DNA of 64,000 nt from Sabellastarte sp. h YS-2021 (GCA_964017235.1 OZ024936.1:50829028-50893027); one strand, 5' to 3'. Positions 20,801-30,258 are shown, counted from the first letter of the stretch. Translations and numbers: made by a program. Notes: generated by a model not told the origin, from the letters alone.

Positions 20801-23267
20801 ATTTTTAAAAAAATTTTCCCCTCCCCAAAAATGGCGGCCATTTTGAATTTTCGAATTTTTGCCAAAAATGGCAAAACACAAATTTGCTTCTATCTCCTTA
20901 ACCGTGCGAGATAGAGCGATTTCGTCGAAATTTTCGACGCACAGGGTATCTAAGGAATGTAATATTTGCAATTTTCAAAAAATTTTCCCCTCCCCAAAAA
21001 TGGCGGCCGTTTTGAATTTTCGAATTTTTGCCAAAAATGGCAAAACACAAATTTGCTTCTATCTCCTTAACCGTGCGAGATAGAGCGATTTCGTCGAAAT
21101 TTTCGACCCACAGGGTATCTAAGGAATGCAATCTTTGCAATTTTTCCAAAATTTTCCCCTCCCCCCAAAAATGGCGGCCATTTTGAATTTTCGAATTTTT
21201 GCCAAAAATGGCAAAACACAAATTTGCTTCTATCTCCTTAACCGTGCAAGATAGAGCGATTTCGTCAAAATTTTCGACCCACAGGGTATCTGAGCATTGT
21301 ACTCTTGGTAATTTAAAAAAAATTTTCCCCTCCCCAAAAATGGCGGCCATTTTGAATTTTCGAATTTTTGCCAAAAATGGCAAAACACTAATTTGCTTCT
21401 ATCTCCTTAACCGTGCGAGATAGAGCGATTTCGTCAAAATTTTCGACGCACAGGGTATCTAAGCAATGCAATCTTTGCAATTTTCAAAAAATTTTCCCCT
21501 CCCCAAAAATGGCGGCCATTTTGAATTTTCGAAGTTTTGCCAAAAATGGCAAAACACAAATTTCCTTCTATCTCCTTAACCATGCGAGATAGAGCGATTT
21601 CGTCAAAATTTTCGACCCACAGGTATTTGAGCATTGTATTCTTGGCAATTTAAAAAAAAATTTCCCCTCCCCTAAAATGGCGGCCATTTTGAATTTTCAA
21701 ATTTTTGCCAAAAATGGCAAAACACAAATTTGCTTCTATCTCCTTAACCATGCGAGATAGAGCGATTTCGTCGAAATTTTTCAACCCACAGGGTATCTAA
21801 GGAATGTAATCTTTGCAATTTTCAAAAAATTTTCCCCTCCCCAAAAATGGCAGCCATTTTGAATTTTCGAATTTTTGCCCAAAATGGAAAAACACAAACT
21901 GGCCTTAACCGTGCAAAATAGAGTTATTTTGTTGAAATTTTCGACCCATAGGGTATCTAAGAAATGTACTCTTGGCAATTTTCAAAAAAATTTCCTTTTC
22001 CCAAAAATGGCGGCCATTTTGAATTTTCAAATTTTTGTCAAAAATAGAAAAACAGGAATTTGCTTCTATCTTCTTAACCGTGCAAGATAGAGTGATTTCG
22101 TCAAAATTTTCAACCCAACCAATGCAAAAAGGCATGAAGCTGAAATAATTTACATCTACACTAACAAATATTTAAGCATCATTGATATATTTTACAAATG
22201 AAACAGGGTCTTGTAAGACTACTGTACAATTTGGGCAAAAGGTTCATGGGTGGACATTACACATGATAATGTGTGTTCTTCTATGCTATCCTGTTTCTAT
22301 TCACATCTACTATCAACAGGGCGGCCTATTTCTAGTTTTATTGTTGTGTGTAGTCAATCATCTTTAAAGATTAAAGAATAATTCCAAGTTATGGTTTTGT
22401 TGTAGCCTTCTTGAACCAGAATGCGGTCCATTCCACGCATGTTTTTTGTGCAAAAATATTAAAAGAAACTGTATATTCTTATAATAGAAGTGTTGTTTGT
22501 TATACAAATGATATTTTGGAACAAGAAAAATGCACTAAAATGTTTCAGAAGTGACTGCTAAATGATATTGTCCAATTTTTGTAATAGACTGGAAATAGGT
22601 ACAACAATCATAGTGCTCATTTTGTAACTAGATTAAATTTGTATCCCTACAATCATTGATGTCTCAACTGTAACATATTGTTCAGGTTTGTCATATCCAG
22701 AGGTGTGTTGATGACACCCACCAGAAAATTTGTGACCATTTGAATATTAACTAAATACTTTTTAATGATTGATAGATTTAATAAGTTAAGTACTATGTTA
22801 AAATAAGCGCATGTATTTACAACTAATGAATTCTCAGTATTTGGTGTCACACAAAAATATTTTGTTGTAATAATATTGCCTCATTAAGAACAAGTGGAGT
22901 GTCTTCCTACTCTGCAGTCATAGTTTTAATCTCTTATCAGACTTTCAATATATGTAAATTGGCACTAAAGTTTTGCTGGAAACCAGTGCTTTGTAATGTA
23001 AAAACTTAAAGGCTCCTGTGTACATGTTTCCTCCACTAGGAGACTAGGCACCAAATACAATATCTTGAAAACAAAAATAATGGTTCACTTTACAGTGGAT
23101 ACTGTCGGTTTTATTTGAGAATATACTAAATAAACATCTTTGTATCATTGCAAGTGTAAATATCATGTTTAATCAAGATAATGTTGTTTACTTATCTTTT
23201 CCAGCCTGTTCAAGAGCATGAGTTATTACATACCAATGAGGAACGCCCTCCCAGTTTGCCAGTATAG
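2814..23267 (+). CDS. Four-transmembrane protein, spliced from 7 exons (258 aa)
   Basis: I assembled this gene by eye from GT-AG splice sites: exons 2814-2877, 4032-4229, 12855-12970, 15046-15102, 18162-18272, 19017-19184 and 23205-23267. The exon lengths sum to 777 nt, giving 258 codons plus TAG with phase kept at every junction. The product has an acidic cytoplasmic-type N-terminus (1-72), four hydrophobic segments (about 73-98, 118-138, 147-173, 188-210), then a cysteine-rich stretch 'CCKRCVHCFLPC' likely to be palmitoylated, and a short hydrophilic tail. Four segments with a short first loop and a Cys cluster after the last recall the CD20/MS4A-sarcospan-type tetraspanners, but I cannot assign the family firmly. 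It is the only intact host gene I can support here, and its introns hold most of the repeats in the first 23 kb. Confidence 0.8.
2959..3140 (+). repeat. tRNA-derived SINE
   Basis: The head 'ggggcacagtggtaacac' with a B-box-like 'gggtttgattccc' about 45 bp later is the signature of a tRNA-derived SINE promoter. It lies in intron 1 in the sense direction. The tail boundary is uncertain. Confidence 0.6.
3141..4031. other. Rest of intron 1; unclassified repeat-like segment
   Basis: Between about 3385 and 3760 a GC-richer stretch contains 'cgtggttatagacg' and, near the other end, 'cctataaccgtgggacg'. These are partly inverted relative to each other, as in a degraded terminal-repeat element. No coding content is seen. 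Confidence 0.3.
4032..4229 (+). CDS. Exon 2 of the four-TM gene
   Basis: Acceptor 'tgttttag|ATTCAG', donor 'TTAG|GTAGTC', phase 1 to phase 1. It encodes the acidic N-terminal region, a basic stretch 'RIRRMHRLLQNKW' and the start of membrane segment 1. Confidence 0.8.
4230..4984. other. Start of intron 2, no feature seen
   Basis: AT-rich intronic sequence with no open frame, tRNA-like or repeat structure that I can define. Confidence 0.4.
5590..7190 (+). repeat. Tandem array of ~155-bp units (about 10 copies)
   Basis: The phrase 'tatgttattcagctac' or its variant 'tatgttattcacctat' recurs at about 5685, 5853, 6007, 6162, 6316, 6472, 6626, 6782, 6941 and 7095, a period of 153-168 bp. Two alternating sub-variants (cagctac / cacctat) suggest a higher-order dimer. 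The same family recurs at 10575-12400 and 15860-16930. Confidence 0.85.
7195..8010 (+). repeat. Tandem array of ~147-bp units (about 5 copies)
   Basis: Units contain 'aaatcatgggctgggaat', 'ctccttcaaggtcaaatga' and 'cttataactcgcttattatt' with a period near 147 bp. Two degraded units recur at 17440-17670. Most units carry 'tcaaggtca', an ERRE-type nuclear-receptor half site. Confidence 0.8.
8261..8280 (+). other. Terminal hairpin of element A
   Basis: AGTGCCCGTTCACGGGCACT folds into an 8-bp stem with a 4-nt loop and is followed by 'ctcctcttgtttg'. A decayed copy, 'gtccattcacgggcact' followed by 'gattgcttgttt', ends the related array at 12476-12505. In both places 'cagtcagctgacacag' precedes it. 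A short hairpin near the end is typical of Helitron/Helentron 3' termini. Confidence 0.6.
8500..9495 (+). repeat. Tandem array of ~158-bp units (about 6 copies)
   Basis: 'agccggtcagttttacc' or close variants recur at about 8566, 8724, 8880, 9038, 9196 and 9355. Each unit also has 'gggtcaaactggggtcata' and 'tattgttgcttttatagc'. Copies are very similar, indicating recent amplification or homogenisation. Confidence 0.85.
9712..10560 (+). repeat. Family F1 repeat, copy 2
   Basis: It contains the DR1-bearing ~150-bp units (9715-10060) and the same ~260-bp tail as copy 1, ending 'gcatctctgatgctattttt' near 10555. About 240 bp between units and tail (10070-10310) has no counterpart recognised in copy 1. 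Confidence 0.6.
10561..12505 (+). repeat. Array of ~155-bp units with terminal hairpin remnant (element B)
   Basis: About 11 degenerate units of the same family as 5590-7190, each with 'tgttattc', 'cagctataacatag' and 'gctgagtaatagct'. It ends with 'cagtcagctgacacag' and a decayed terminal hairpin. It looks like an older sibling of element A lacking the ~147-bp array. Confidence 0.75.
12855..12970 (+). CDS. Exon 3 of the four-TM gene
   Basis: Acceptor 'ctgtag|GTTTAG', donor 'ATT|GTAAGT', phase 1 to phase 0. It encodes the end of membrane segment 1, the first loop with one Cys, and the start of segment 2. Confidence 0.8.
12954..13028 (+). repeat. 27-bp tandem duplication spanning the exon 3 donor
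   Basis: The block from 'aatgggttggattaatt' through 'gtaagtaatc' (12954-12980) is followed by a second copy (12981-13007, with gtaaat instead of gtaagt) and a shorter third (13008-13028). The unit includes the last 17 coding bases and the splice donor. Confidence 0.85.
13858..14089 (-). repeat. tRNA-derived SINE (complete-looking)
   Basis: Read on the minus strand it begins 'ggggccacggtggcagag', has a B box 'ggttcgatcccc', a body with 'gaaagcgacgtaaaacccc' and an A-rich 'aaataaataaa' tail. A second copy with a clear target duplication is at 59585-59808. It lies in intron 3. Confidence 0.8.
14090..15045. other. Rest of intron 3; nothing resolved
   Basis: AT-rich intronic sequence without repeats or open frames that I can support. 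Confidence 0.4.
15046..15102 (+). CDS. Exon 4 of the four-TM gene
   Basis: Acceptor 'tgtttcag|TTTTTC', donor 'CTG|GTATGT', phase 0 to phase 0, 19 codons. It completes membrane segment 2. Confidence 0.75.
15486..17690 (+). repeat. Composite Helitron-like element C
   Basis: It starts with a hairpin, 'atcccc...cggggat' (15488-15510), then 'gttgtcgtccgcg'. Two ~165-bp copies of a unit with 'catatttggcaggtggctt' follow (15555-15850), then ~7 units of the ~155-bp family (15860-16930), ~125-bp units with 'ctcattcacctacttttggg' (17090-17440) and two degraded ~147-bp units (17440-17670). The same minisatellite families therefore occur in at least three elements in different orders. Confidence 0.55.
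17772..18140. repeat. Foldback/MITE-like inverted repeat in intron 4
   Basis: A large imperfect palindrome is centred on 'ttactctacatgtagagtaa' near 17909, with arms reaching from 'aaggctttttgaactgaa' (about 17787) to its complement 'ttcagttcaaaaagcttt' (about 18018). A terminal motif 'gagtaagaaatctaaaa' (17914) is repeated inverted as 'ttttagatttcttactc' (ending 18138), each bordered by TA. Partial copies of the same motif lie at 15365-15425. It ends 21 bp before exon 5. A Tc1/mariner-type MITE is possible from the TA borders. Confidence 0.6.
18162..18272 (+). CDS. Exon 5 of the four-TM gene
   Basis: Acceptor 'ttattttgcag|TTATATGG', donor 'GGG|GTATGG', phase 0, 37 codons. It encodes membrane segment 3, rich in Leu, Val and Ala. 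Confidence 0.8.
18273..19016. other. Intron 5; nothing resolved
   Basis: AT-rich intron with a run of alternating 'tatata' near 18670-18720. No repeats or genes are recognised. Confidence 0.4.
19017..19184 (+). CDS. Exon 6 of the four-TM gene
   Basis: Acceptor 'tttttattag|GGGGAC', donor 'AGG|GTAATA', phase 0, 56 codons. It encodes membrane segment 4 and the Cys-rich juxtamembrane stretch. Confidence 0.8.
19447..22115 (+). repeat. Element D: hairpin plus ~169-bp tandem array (13-14 units)
   Basis: A 5' hairpin 'tccacccccctggggggtgga' core (19453-19473) is followed by 'cgccgtccgatgtccgg' and then 13-14 head-to-tail units of ~169 bp (19865-22115). Units share 'ctatctccttaaccgtgcg', 'ttttcgacccacagggtat' and 'aaaaatggcggccatttt'. 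Copies are nearly identical in the middle and diverge towards 22 kb, as expected for unequal exchange. Open frames run through the array on both strands only because the repeat lacks stops in some frames; I do not regard them as genes. Confidence 0.8.
22116..23204. other. End of intron 6; nothing resolved
   Basis: AT-rich intron sequence, with no repeat or frame I can support. Confidence 0.4.
23205..23267 (+). CDS. Exon 7 (terminal) of the four-TM gene
   Basis: Acceptor 'ttatcttttccag|CCTGTT' has a good pyrimidine tract. The exon encodes 20 hydrophilic residues and ends at TAG 23265-23267. Confidence 0.75.
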   Translation, partial: PVQEHELLHTNEERPPSLPV

Positions 23268-23730
23268 CCAGATAATAAAGAACTACAGTTTAACCATGCA
23301 TTAAGGGGAATCTCAATAGACAGGAAATGCTTTTATAAAAGCAACATTTCCAGATAACAGGATGTACGATTTTAATGACAATGGAACTAATTTTCCTTTC
23401 CATGGGAGATGATTACACTGAACTAATGCTTGTTTCAAGTGGTTTCATTTATCCTATATATTTTTGTTTTTATAACAAATTTGGTTTGTGGCAAAATTAT
23501 GTTTATCATAAGAATCATAGCATTTTATTAGTGAAAATTTTATGTCTGATCAAAGAGTGCTTTCAAGAAAAAAATTGCATTAAGAAAATGACAAAACTTT
23601 ATGCTGTTAGGATCTTGTGAATTTTCCAAACTCATATGAAAGTATTGATTCAGTTAAAATGATTTTAAGCGCATATAAACATACTTTCCTTATTTTCCAG
23701 ATGTAATAAAGATTTTGTCCATAAATAGTT
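23268..23730 (+). terminator. Probable 3' UTR with poly(A) signals
   Basis: AATAAA occurs at 23274-23279, only 7 bp after the stop, and again at 23705-23710 inside 'gatgtaataaagattttgt'. The second is more plausible for a normal-length 3' UTR. Which is used cannot be decided from sequence. Confidence 0.45.
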
Positions 23731-24314
23731 TTATATACATTCTCACTTTTATTGTAAATAGTTTTGGCCATCGGCAATGATGTTTTATTTGTGTCATGAT
23801 TAATGCAAATTGGGATTTTTCCGTATATTTTCTCCCATATATGTGGAAAATATTTTGTATTTTGAGCTTTGAAAGATGAAAAGAAAATGAAAAATTTTCT
23901 GTTGTGTCATTTTTATCACAGTTTTATAAAGTAGGTTCGTGCACGATGATTTGTGTAAAATCTATATAGGATACACATGTTGTTACAATAATTTTCAACA
24001 AGGTAGTATGGAACAATGTACATTATGACAGTATCAGTAACAACAAAAGAAATAAACCAAACTAAGCCTCAACTGCCAGATCTAGTCGCAAAGAAAAGCT
24101 TAAACACGTCTACCTGGGAGTCATCGGTGCAATACATAATATGAACTTTTCTTGCCTTTAAGTTTATTGATGTACTTTTCAGTAAAAAGAATAATTTTAC
24201 AGATGTTTATGTAGTTTTATTTGATTATTCAGAGTTCAATACGATGATTTATTTATTTTGTATTATTCATTCCTAATGAATTTGACCAAAATAACATATC
24301 AAACTTCAAGTTGG

Positions 24315-24452
24315 GGTTTTTCCTCCCGTTCAACCGCCAGGGCCATATTCGGGCAGTTCCTCGGCATTGTCACTTGTGGGAGTTGAACCCACACATAGGT
24401 GAGAGCCTGTGATTAGATACCAAACTTGCTAACCACCAGACCACTGAGGACC
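24315..24452 (-). repeat. tRNA-derived SINE
   Basis: On the minus strand it reads 'ggtcctcagtggtctggtgg' with B-box-like 'gggttcaactccc'. It has a tRNA-like head and a body ending in a C-rich 'aaaaacccc'. Confidence 0.6.
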
Positions 24453-25094
24453 TTAACATGACATCAAGTCTGGGACAGTCTGCCACTGGCCTAGTAGGGA
24501 ACACAGACATGCGTTCCAACCCAGGTACAAGCACATACAAATTAAGTGGCTGATGTGGTGGTGATCACTTAAAATGGTGGTTCCCTGTCCTGTCCACAAT
24601 GGCAGGCTAAAGAATCTCAAGGAAATTGATAAATGGTCATCCTTGAACCTCTGTCATTCAGCTAGGAATTCCAGTAACCTGAGATTTTATTGTGCTACAA
24701 TAGCTTACCATGTGGGACTGAATGCTTTACTGGTTGCCGCAAGGAACTACGACCAACGTCCAAGAAAAAAAGACATTTATTCTTGGCCGTAGCCTCAGTT
24801 TGTCATCACGTGATCTGCCCCTTTGTAAGCACTTTTCTCGTTGGTCGCCGCCATTTTACAGTCTTTGGGAAGTATTTACTGCCATTTTCTAGTTATATCT
24901 CAGTGCAGTTTTATTGTTATACCTCCCTTTTTATGTATTTCATTTATCATTGTATAAAGCACATTCTGGCCAATTTTCAGCACTTCCGCTTTTGTAATTT
25001 GTCCTTATTTTGAGTTTTGTGAGCTCGCCTCGACTGGCTTCTGCAAGTATTTTAGTCGAGGATTTACTCGCGTTCTTTTTATTGCATTAAAAAC

Positions 25095-26687
25095 ATATCT
25101 TCTCACCAGTCTAACAAAGACAAACCTCGTGCAGCCAAATGTAACCATTTCTGCCACCCATTTGATCATCACAACTACTACCCTACCTGCAGAGAGGCAG
25201 GTAAAGGCGACGATCTGTGTGTCACTCTATTGTCTCCCTGTACTATTTGCTCATCTTTTACTGATGAACAACTAGCAAAAATCACCCACAGGAAACGCTA
25301 CTCTAAGAAATCTGATAAAAATAAAGCAGAAGACATAGATTCTGAGCTATTGGGTGACAATTCTGCAGAATCCTATGGAGGCTCGCATGCAGAGTTAGAA
25401 GTGGCTGCGAATCATCTCTTCACATCCCCGCCTCGCGCTCAACCTCTTTCATTCGAGGTGTTATCACTGCGAACTCCAGCTCGTACTGTCCCGCCTACAC
25501 CAGGTACGGCTTTACAACAAAAAGTGCAAGCTAATCTCGAAAAATCTTTGTCTTCTCACCTTGACATACAAATGGATCAGAAAATGGGGGCTTTTCAGGC
25601 TAGTATGTTGGAGGCGTTCAATAGTCTTCGTGAAGATTTTCAGAAATCTTTACAAAAGCAAGGGCAGGTAGATCAGACCTCTTCTGCTTTTAAAACGAAC
25701 GCACCCTCCAAAGATATAGCCAAACCCTCGCAGTCCAGTAGTGCACTCGAGTCTATGGAGGTCGAGTATGGTCCAGATCTTCCTCCTCGCCTCGACTCAT
25801 ATTCCAGTCGCCTCGAAGACGACTTGGCGCAAGTCCGTAGTTCTGGCGAGAAACCCTTGACCAAAGCAAAACAACCTACAGCCAGCCCCTAGGCCCAAAA
25901 AGCACTCTGATAAATCAAAACACAAGTCGAGGGCCAGATTTTTACCATCATCTTCAGAGGAGGATCAGTCCCCTGAACGTAGGCATAGGTCCCCTAAGCC
26001 CTCTGGGAAGTCTTACACTGATCAGGACCACCCCCAACATGACCCTGACCCTCCTTATTACAGGGAAATAGCCTTGTCTGACATCCCATCTCAATATGCC
26101 GAGGTGGATACGTTCCCACGCATCCTAAAACTTCCAGATCCTAGGGAATCCTTACCTAGATCTTCAACAGCGGTCATGGGCCTTGATGATGAGAAAGGCA
26201 GGCAAGAACTTAGGCCAAGAGGTCCTTCCTCCATGTTGCCGCTCAATTCAGTCATCAAGGATGCCTTTAATAAATTTGATCAGGACTTCCAGGCAGCAAA
26301 TTTACCTGAGGGTAAGTACATCAAACCTCCTCCCTCCACTGCCAAGTGGTACAAGGTAGGCCAGCCTTGTTTTGAGGACAAAATGCAAGAGCTGAACACA
26401 GACTTTGCCAAGATTTGTATTTCTCCTAAACCACCTGGGGCTCCTATGGGCAAGGTCCCTATGCCAAGAATTGGAACATCAGGCAAGACAGAATATTTCC
26501 ACTCTCAATTTCGCTACTACTTTTGCCAAAACCTCTTCTTCCTGTAATGCCACTCTGGAGAGGTGTCAGCATAGCTTGAAAGCGACCTCCAAAAAGGTCA
26601 AGTCTCAGATCAGGAAAGGTGCCGACCCTGAAAAAGCAGCGAAACGTGGATATGAGGAAGCCTGTGAGTATTTGGATTTGTGGAATA
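25095..26687 (+). pseudogene. DIRS-a Gag-like gene, 5' part (broken)
   Basis: It aligns by eye with DIRS-b Gag from the N-terminal zinc-binding region (Cys/His cluster with 'CREAGKGDD') onward. The expected start ATG is ATA (25095-25097). The frame is broken at 25892 by TAG in a Pro/Ser-rich part and again near 26500. The middle contains 'FQASMLEAFNSLREDF' and 'DPDPPYYREIALSD', shared with DIRS-b. It is cut by the LINE at 26688 and resumes at 28957. Confidence 0.8.
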
Positions 26688-28956
26688 TAGATAGATATAG
26701 ATAGATAGATAATGTTTATTCAGTGTAAAAAGGAATTTTACAATATAACATGAACAGCAGGTATATATAAAAGTACACTGAATGGTTATGGATAGAAGCA
26801 CAGTGCTTTTCACAAGATCCACAACCAAATTTTATGAAGGGAACTTACCTACACTATTTACAAAGAGATTTATAGTAATAGCACAGATATATATAGAAGT
26901 TAATCTTTAGTTTGATAAAACTTTAAAAGATACTTTTTAATATTTCTTTTAAACGTGTCTAATGATTTACAAGATTTAAGTTCATTGGAAAGAGAGTTCC
27001 ATATTTTACACCCAACAACACTAAATGAAAATTTCTTAATGTTAGTTTTAAATTTTGGAAAATAGAAATCATTGTATTGCCTGGTTTTGTGATCATGAAC
27101 TGAAGTAAAATTTTTAAACATGGAGGTAAATCGCATTGGGACCTGACTATTAGCAACTTTATACATCATTATAGCTGTGTCTTTAAAAACAATATCTGTG
27201 AATTTGAGTAAGCTCATATTGTGAAATAGTGGTAATGTGCTATGTTTATGATCAGCCTTTGCAGTTATCCTGATAACTCTTTTCTGTAATTTTATTATTC
27301 TATTCAAATTTGATTGATAATTATTTCCCCATAGCACAACCCCATAATTAAGATATGGCAGGATTAGGCTACAATATAGTGTTTGTAATTCTTTTGTTTT
27401 GAGAAATTTGCTAGCCCTTGAGATGACCCCAATATTTTTTGAAATTTTATTTTCAATTTCAGCAATGTGGTTTTTCCAAGTTAGTTTTGAATCAACAGTA
27501 ACTCCCAAGAATTTTGTGTACTGTATCTGATTAATCTTAAAATTATCCATATATAAATCGAAATTTTTATTTGGAAACATTTCAGCTTTTCTTTGGAATA
27601 AAATAAAATTTGTCTTTTCTATATTTAATGATACTTTGTTGGCTTTAAACCATGTAACAAGATTTTGTAACTCTGAGTTAAGAATTTTCTCAATATGTTT
27701 TATGCTTTTATGGGAGACAAAAACATTAGTATCGTCTGCAAACATTACAAATTTTAACAATTGAGAGGTATTGCAAATGTCATTAATATAAATAATAAAT
27801 AGCAATGGTCCTAGGATGGAACCCTGTGGTACTCCACATGTTGTTGGTAATGTTGTAGAATATGTTTGGTTATATGTTACAAACTGCATTCTGTTTTTTA
27901 AATAGCTGCTGATCCACTGGTATGGAACACCTCTGACACCATAAAAGTGTAATTTTTTCATAAGAATATCATGGTTTATGGTATCAAAGGCTTTCCGTAA
28001 GTCCAAGAAAACTCCTGCAGTTGTTTTATTTTCATCTAAAGTATGTCTTACTTCTTCAACAAGGTCTATTAATGCATAGTTAGTGGATCGTTTATTTCTG
28101 AACCCGTATTGAGATTCAGTTAAAATATTGTTAAAATTGATATGATTCACCAGTCTGTCATAAAACACTGTTTCTAACAGTTTTGAAAATGTACATAGTA
28201 CAGATATTGGTCGATAATTTGAAAAAATATCCTTCTCCCCACCTTTATATATGGGTATTACTTTTGCAATTTTAAGACTATCTGGAAATATTCCCTTTAC
28301 CAGTGATGAATTAAATATAAATGACAGTGGTTTACATAAAATATCAGCGGTGTACTTGACAACATCAATAGATATGTCATCATAGCCACATGCTTTATTT
28401 GATTTCTGTTTCATAATAACATTAACAATTTCATTTTCATCTGTTTCACGTAGGAACATACTTGCTGGATAATTTCTGCTTAGATAATTGACTGGATCTT
28501 TATTTACAATATCTATGTTTTTTGCTAAGGATGGGCCAACATTGACAAAGTATTCATTGAAAATATTAGCAATTTGGTCACTGTTTGTTACTTTTGAGCC
28601 TCTATAAGTGAAGCTATTATGAGAACTGATTTCTGACACATTTTTGTTGATAACATTCTTTAAAACCATCCAAGTATTTTTTATATCACCTTTTACGCTG
28701 TTTAACTTCTCAGAGTAATATTGAGCTTCTGCCTGTCTTAAAATAGTGGTAAGTTTATTCTTATACGATTTATACTTTATTTCACTCGCAGTATCTTTTT
28801 TGACTACAGACATTTTATATAATGTATTTTTCTTCCTACAACAGTTGATTAAACTATTGGTTAACCATGGTTTGCGTTTTGGTCTAACCTTAAATCTTTG
28901 TTTTGGAAAGTGTTTATCATACAAATTGCAGAATAATTCACTGAAATAATGATACT
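26688..28956 (-). mobile_element. 5'-truncated LINE inserted in DIRS-a
   Basis: A minus-strand insertion with a (TATC)n-type 3' tail at 26688-26712 is flanked by GAATA at 26683-26687 and 28957-28961, a likely 5-bp target duplication. The reading of DIRS-a Gag resumes exactly after the right GAATA, so the insertion is clean. Only the C-terminal part of the LINE pol (linker, RT, C-terminal region) is present. Confidence 0.8.
26900..28924 (-). CDS. LINE reverse transcriptase (truncated ORF2, 674 aa open)
   Basis: The open frame shows the RT fingers-palm order typical of the CR1/Jockey-like non-LTR group: 'SNYRPISVL' (motif 2), 'VFLDLRKAFDTINHDIL' (motif A), 'GVPQGSILGPLLFIIYIND' (motif B) and 'FADDTNVF' (motif C, the catalytic DD). 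The C-terminus has 'GCKIWNSLSNELKSCKSL', the usual LINE tail. The apurinic endonuclease is absent, so the copy is dead on arrival although the remaining 674 codons are uninterrupted, indicating a recent insertion. The first Met near 28924 is only the start of the surviving fragment. Confidence 0.85.
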   Translation of the reverse strand: MYDKHFPKQRFKVRPKRKPWLTNSLINCCRKKNTLYKMSVVKKDTASEIKYKSYKNKLTTILRQAEAQYYSEKLNSVKGDIKNTWMVLKNVINKNVSEISSHNSFTYRGSKVTNSDQIANIFNEYFVNVGPSLAKNIDIVNKDPVNYLSRNYPASMFLRETDENEIVNVIMKQKSNKACGYDDISIDVVKYTADILCKPLSFIFNSSLVKGIFPDSLKIAKVIPIYKGGEKDIFSNYRPISVLCTFSKLLETVFYDRLVNHINFNNILTESQYGFRNKRSTNYALIDLVEEVRHTLDENKTTAGVFLDLRKAFDTINHDILMKKLHFYGVRGVPYQWISSYLKNRMQFVTYNQTYSTTLPTTCGVPQGSILGPLLFIIYINDICNTSQLLKFVMFADDTNVFVSHKSIKHIEKILNSELQNLVTWFKANKVSLNIEKTNFILFQRKAEMFPNKNFDLYMDNFKINQIQYTKFLGVTVDSKLTWKNHIAEIENKISKNIGVISRASKFLKTKELQTLYCSLILPYLNYGVVLWGNNYQSNLNRIIKLQKRVIRITAKADHKHSTLPLFHNMSLLKFTDIVFKDTAIMMYKVANSQVPMRFTSMFKNFTSVHDHKTRQYNDFYFPKFKTNIKKFSFSVVGCKIWNSLSNELKSCKSLDTFKRNIKKYLLKFYQTKD

Positions 28957-29460
28957 GAATAAGACCGTCCTAATCCAACACAGGGCCTTAACTTGCCTTA
29001 GTAAATCACTGGCCCATATTCTCCAGAGAGAATTGTACTCAATGGGCAATCTTGGCTTGCTTAGGCGCGAAGCCGAAATGACTCTGTTACAACCCCACTT
29101 AGGAGAAACCAGGCACCAAGAACTCAGGAATGCGTCCTTCTGGCCGCCGTCCTTGTTTAAATCACAGTTGGTAAAGGAAGGCGAGGACTTCCTTCTTAAA
29201 AAAGGCACCTCAAAAGTTTCTCAGGGTTTCGGACCCTACCAGAATAAGCCCTTTCGTGATCCCCACAAGAAAAGAGGCTCCTACAGGAAATGCCCCTATG
29301 GGGGCAGTTCCTCTCAAAGCAGTAACCAATCGTTTTCTTCCAACAGGGGAAAACAAAACTCGCTCCAGGGGTCGTTTTTGACCCCACAATGTGGGAAGAG
29401 GGCGTGGAAACGCCTCACCCCAATGACTCCTTCAAAGCCTCAAACAGTCCACCAGTAGGA
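28957..29460 (+). pseudogene. DIRS-a Gag-like gene, 3' part
   Basis: The frame open to 29458 encodes 'HRALTCLSKSLAHILQREL' and a basic, Gly/Ser-rich tail matching the C-terminus of DIRS-b Gag. It is separated from the 5' part by the LINE. Confidence 0.75.
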
Positions 29461-30258
29461 GGTCGCCTCCGTTCTTTCAGTAGAGACTGGCAAGCAAACA
29501 ATTGTTCATCCAACGTGTTAAACATTATCACCAATGGCTACGTTCTGCCATTCCTCTCAAAACCAAACTTGGTCAGCTTTCCTCTGATAATATCAGAATA
29601 CAAGGCCCTTCCAAAAGACCAAGCCTTAGCCGATTGCATCCAGTCTCTGCTGTCAAAGAACGCTATCGAAAGGGTAGAAAATGTAAAATCTCTCGGGTTT
29701 TACAGTCGCCTGTTTCTAGTACCCAAGCCTCACCAAAGGTGGAGGCCAGTAATAGACCTAAGCAGGCTCAACACTTTTCTACACGTAGAGAAGTTCAAGA
29801 TGGAAACTCCAGAATCCATCAGGACCTCCCTGATTCCAGGGGAATGGGTAGCGTCGATAGATCTGTCGGACGCTTACCTTCACATCTCCATCCATCCTCA
29901 CTCAAGGAAATACCTAAGATTTTGTCACAGGTCTTCCAGTTCACCTCCCTACCTTTCGGACTGGCCACAGCCCCCCAGGTCTTTACCATGATCGTAAAGG
30001 AGGTGAAGCTCATGGCCCTCTCCAAAGGGCTCAGACTCCACCAATACCTGGACGACTGGCTGATCAGGTCTCAATCCCGGCAGGAAGCCCTAGTGAACAC
30101 TCAGGCAGTGGTAGATCTAACCCAGTCCTTGGGATGGATCATCAATCAACAAAAATCAGAACTGAATCCCACTCAGGTGTTTTCGTTTGTGGGTTACGAG
30201 TACCACCTAGATTCAGCCCTTGTAAAACCCACTCAAGAGAGATGGCTCAAACTTCAGG
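29389..30258 (+). pseudogene. DIRS-a reverse transcriptase fragment
   Basis: Two frames cover the RT: one to 29991 with 'RWRPVIDLSRLNTFLHVEKF' and 'WVASIDLSDAYLHISIHP', then a shift near 29920 to a frame with 'PFGLATAPQVFTMIVKE' and 'HQYLDDWLIRSQ'. The catalytic YLDD box is intact, unlike in DIRS-b. The gene stops at the junction with DIRS-b. Confidence 0.8.

Larger units (their letters stand above)
24684..30258 (+). mobile_element. DIRS-a: 3'-truncated DIRS-type tyrosine-recombinase retrotransposon
   Basis: The 5' inverted terminal repeat reads 'attttattgtgctacaata' then 'gcttaccatgtgggactga', matching the ends of DIRS-b. It contains leader, Gag-like and RT regions, all with frame breaks, and is split at 26687/28957 by a LINE. 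It stops inside the RT gene at about 30258, exactly where DIRS-b's 5' end starts. RNase H, recombinase and 3' repeat are missing and do not reappear on the other side of DIRS-b. Confidence 0.8.

Noticed and set aside
19865..22115. Open frames on both strands through the ~169-bp array
   Set aside because: They follow the tandem repeat exactly, change frame with unit length and have no domain; they are repeat translations, not genes.
25230..25892. Independent host gene for the 220-codon frame
   Set aside because: It is the DIRS-a Gag homologue: the frame extends upstream into the zinc-binding region and matches DIRS-b block by block.
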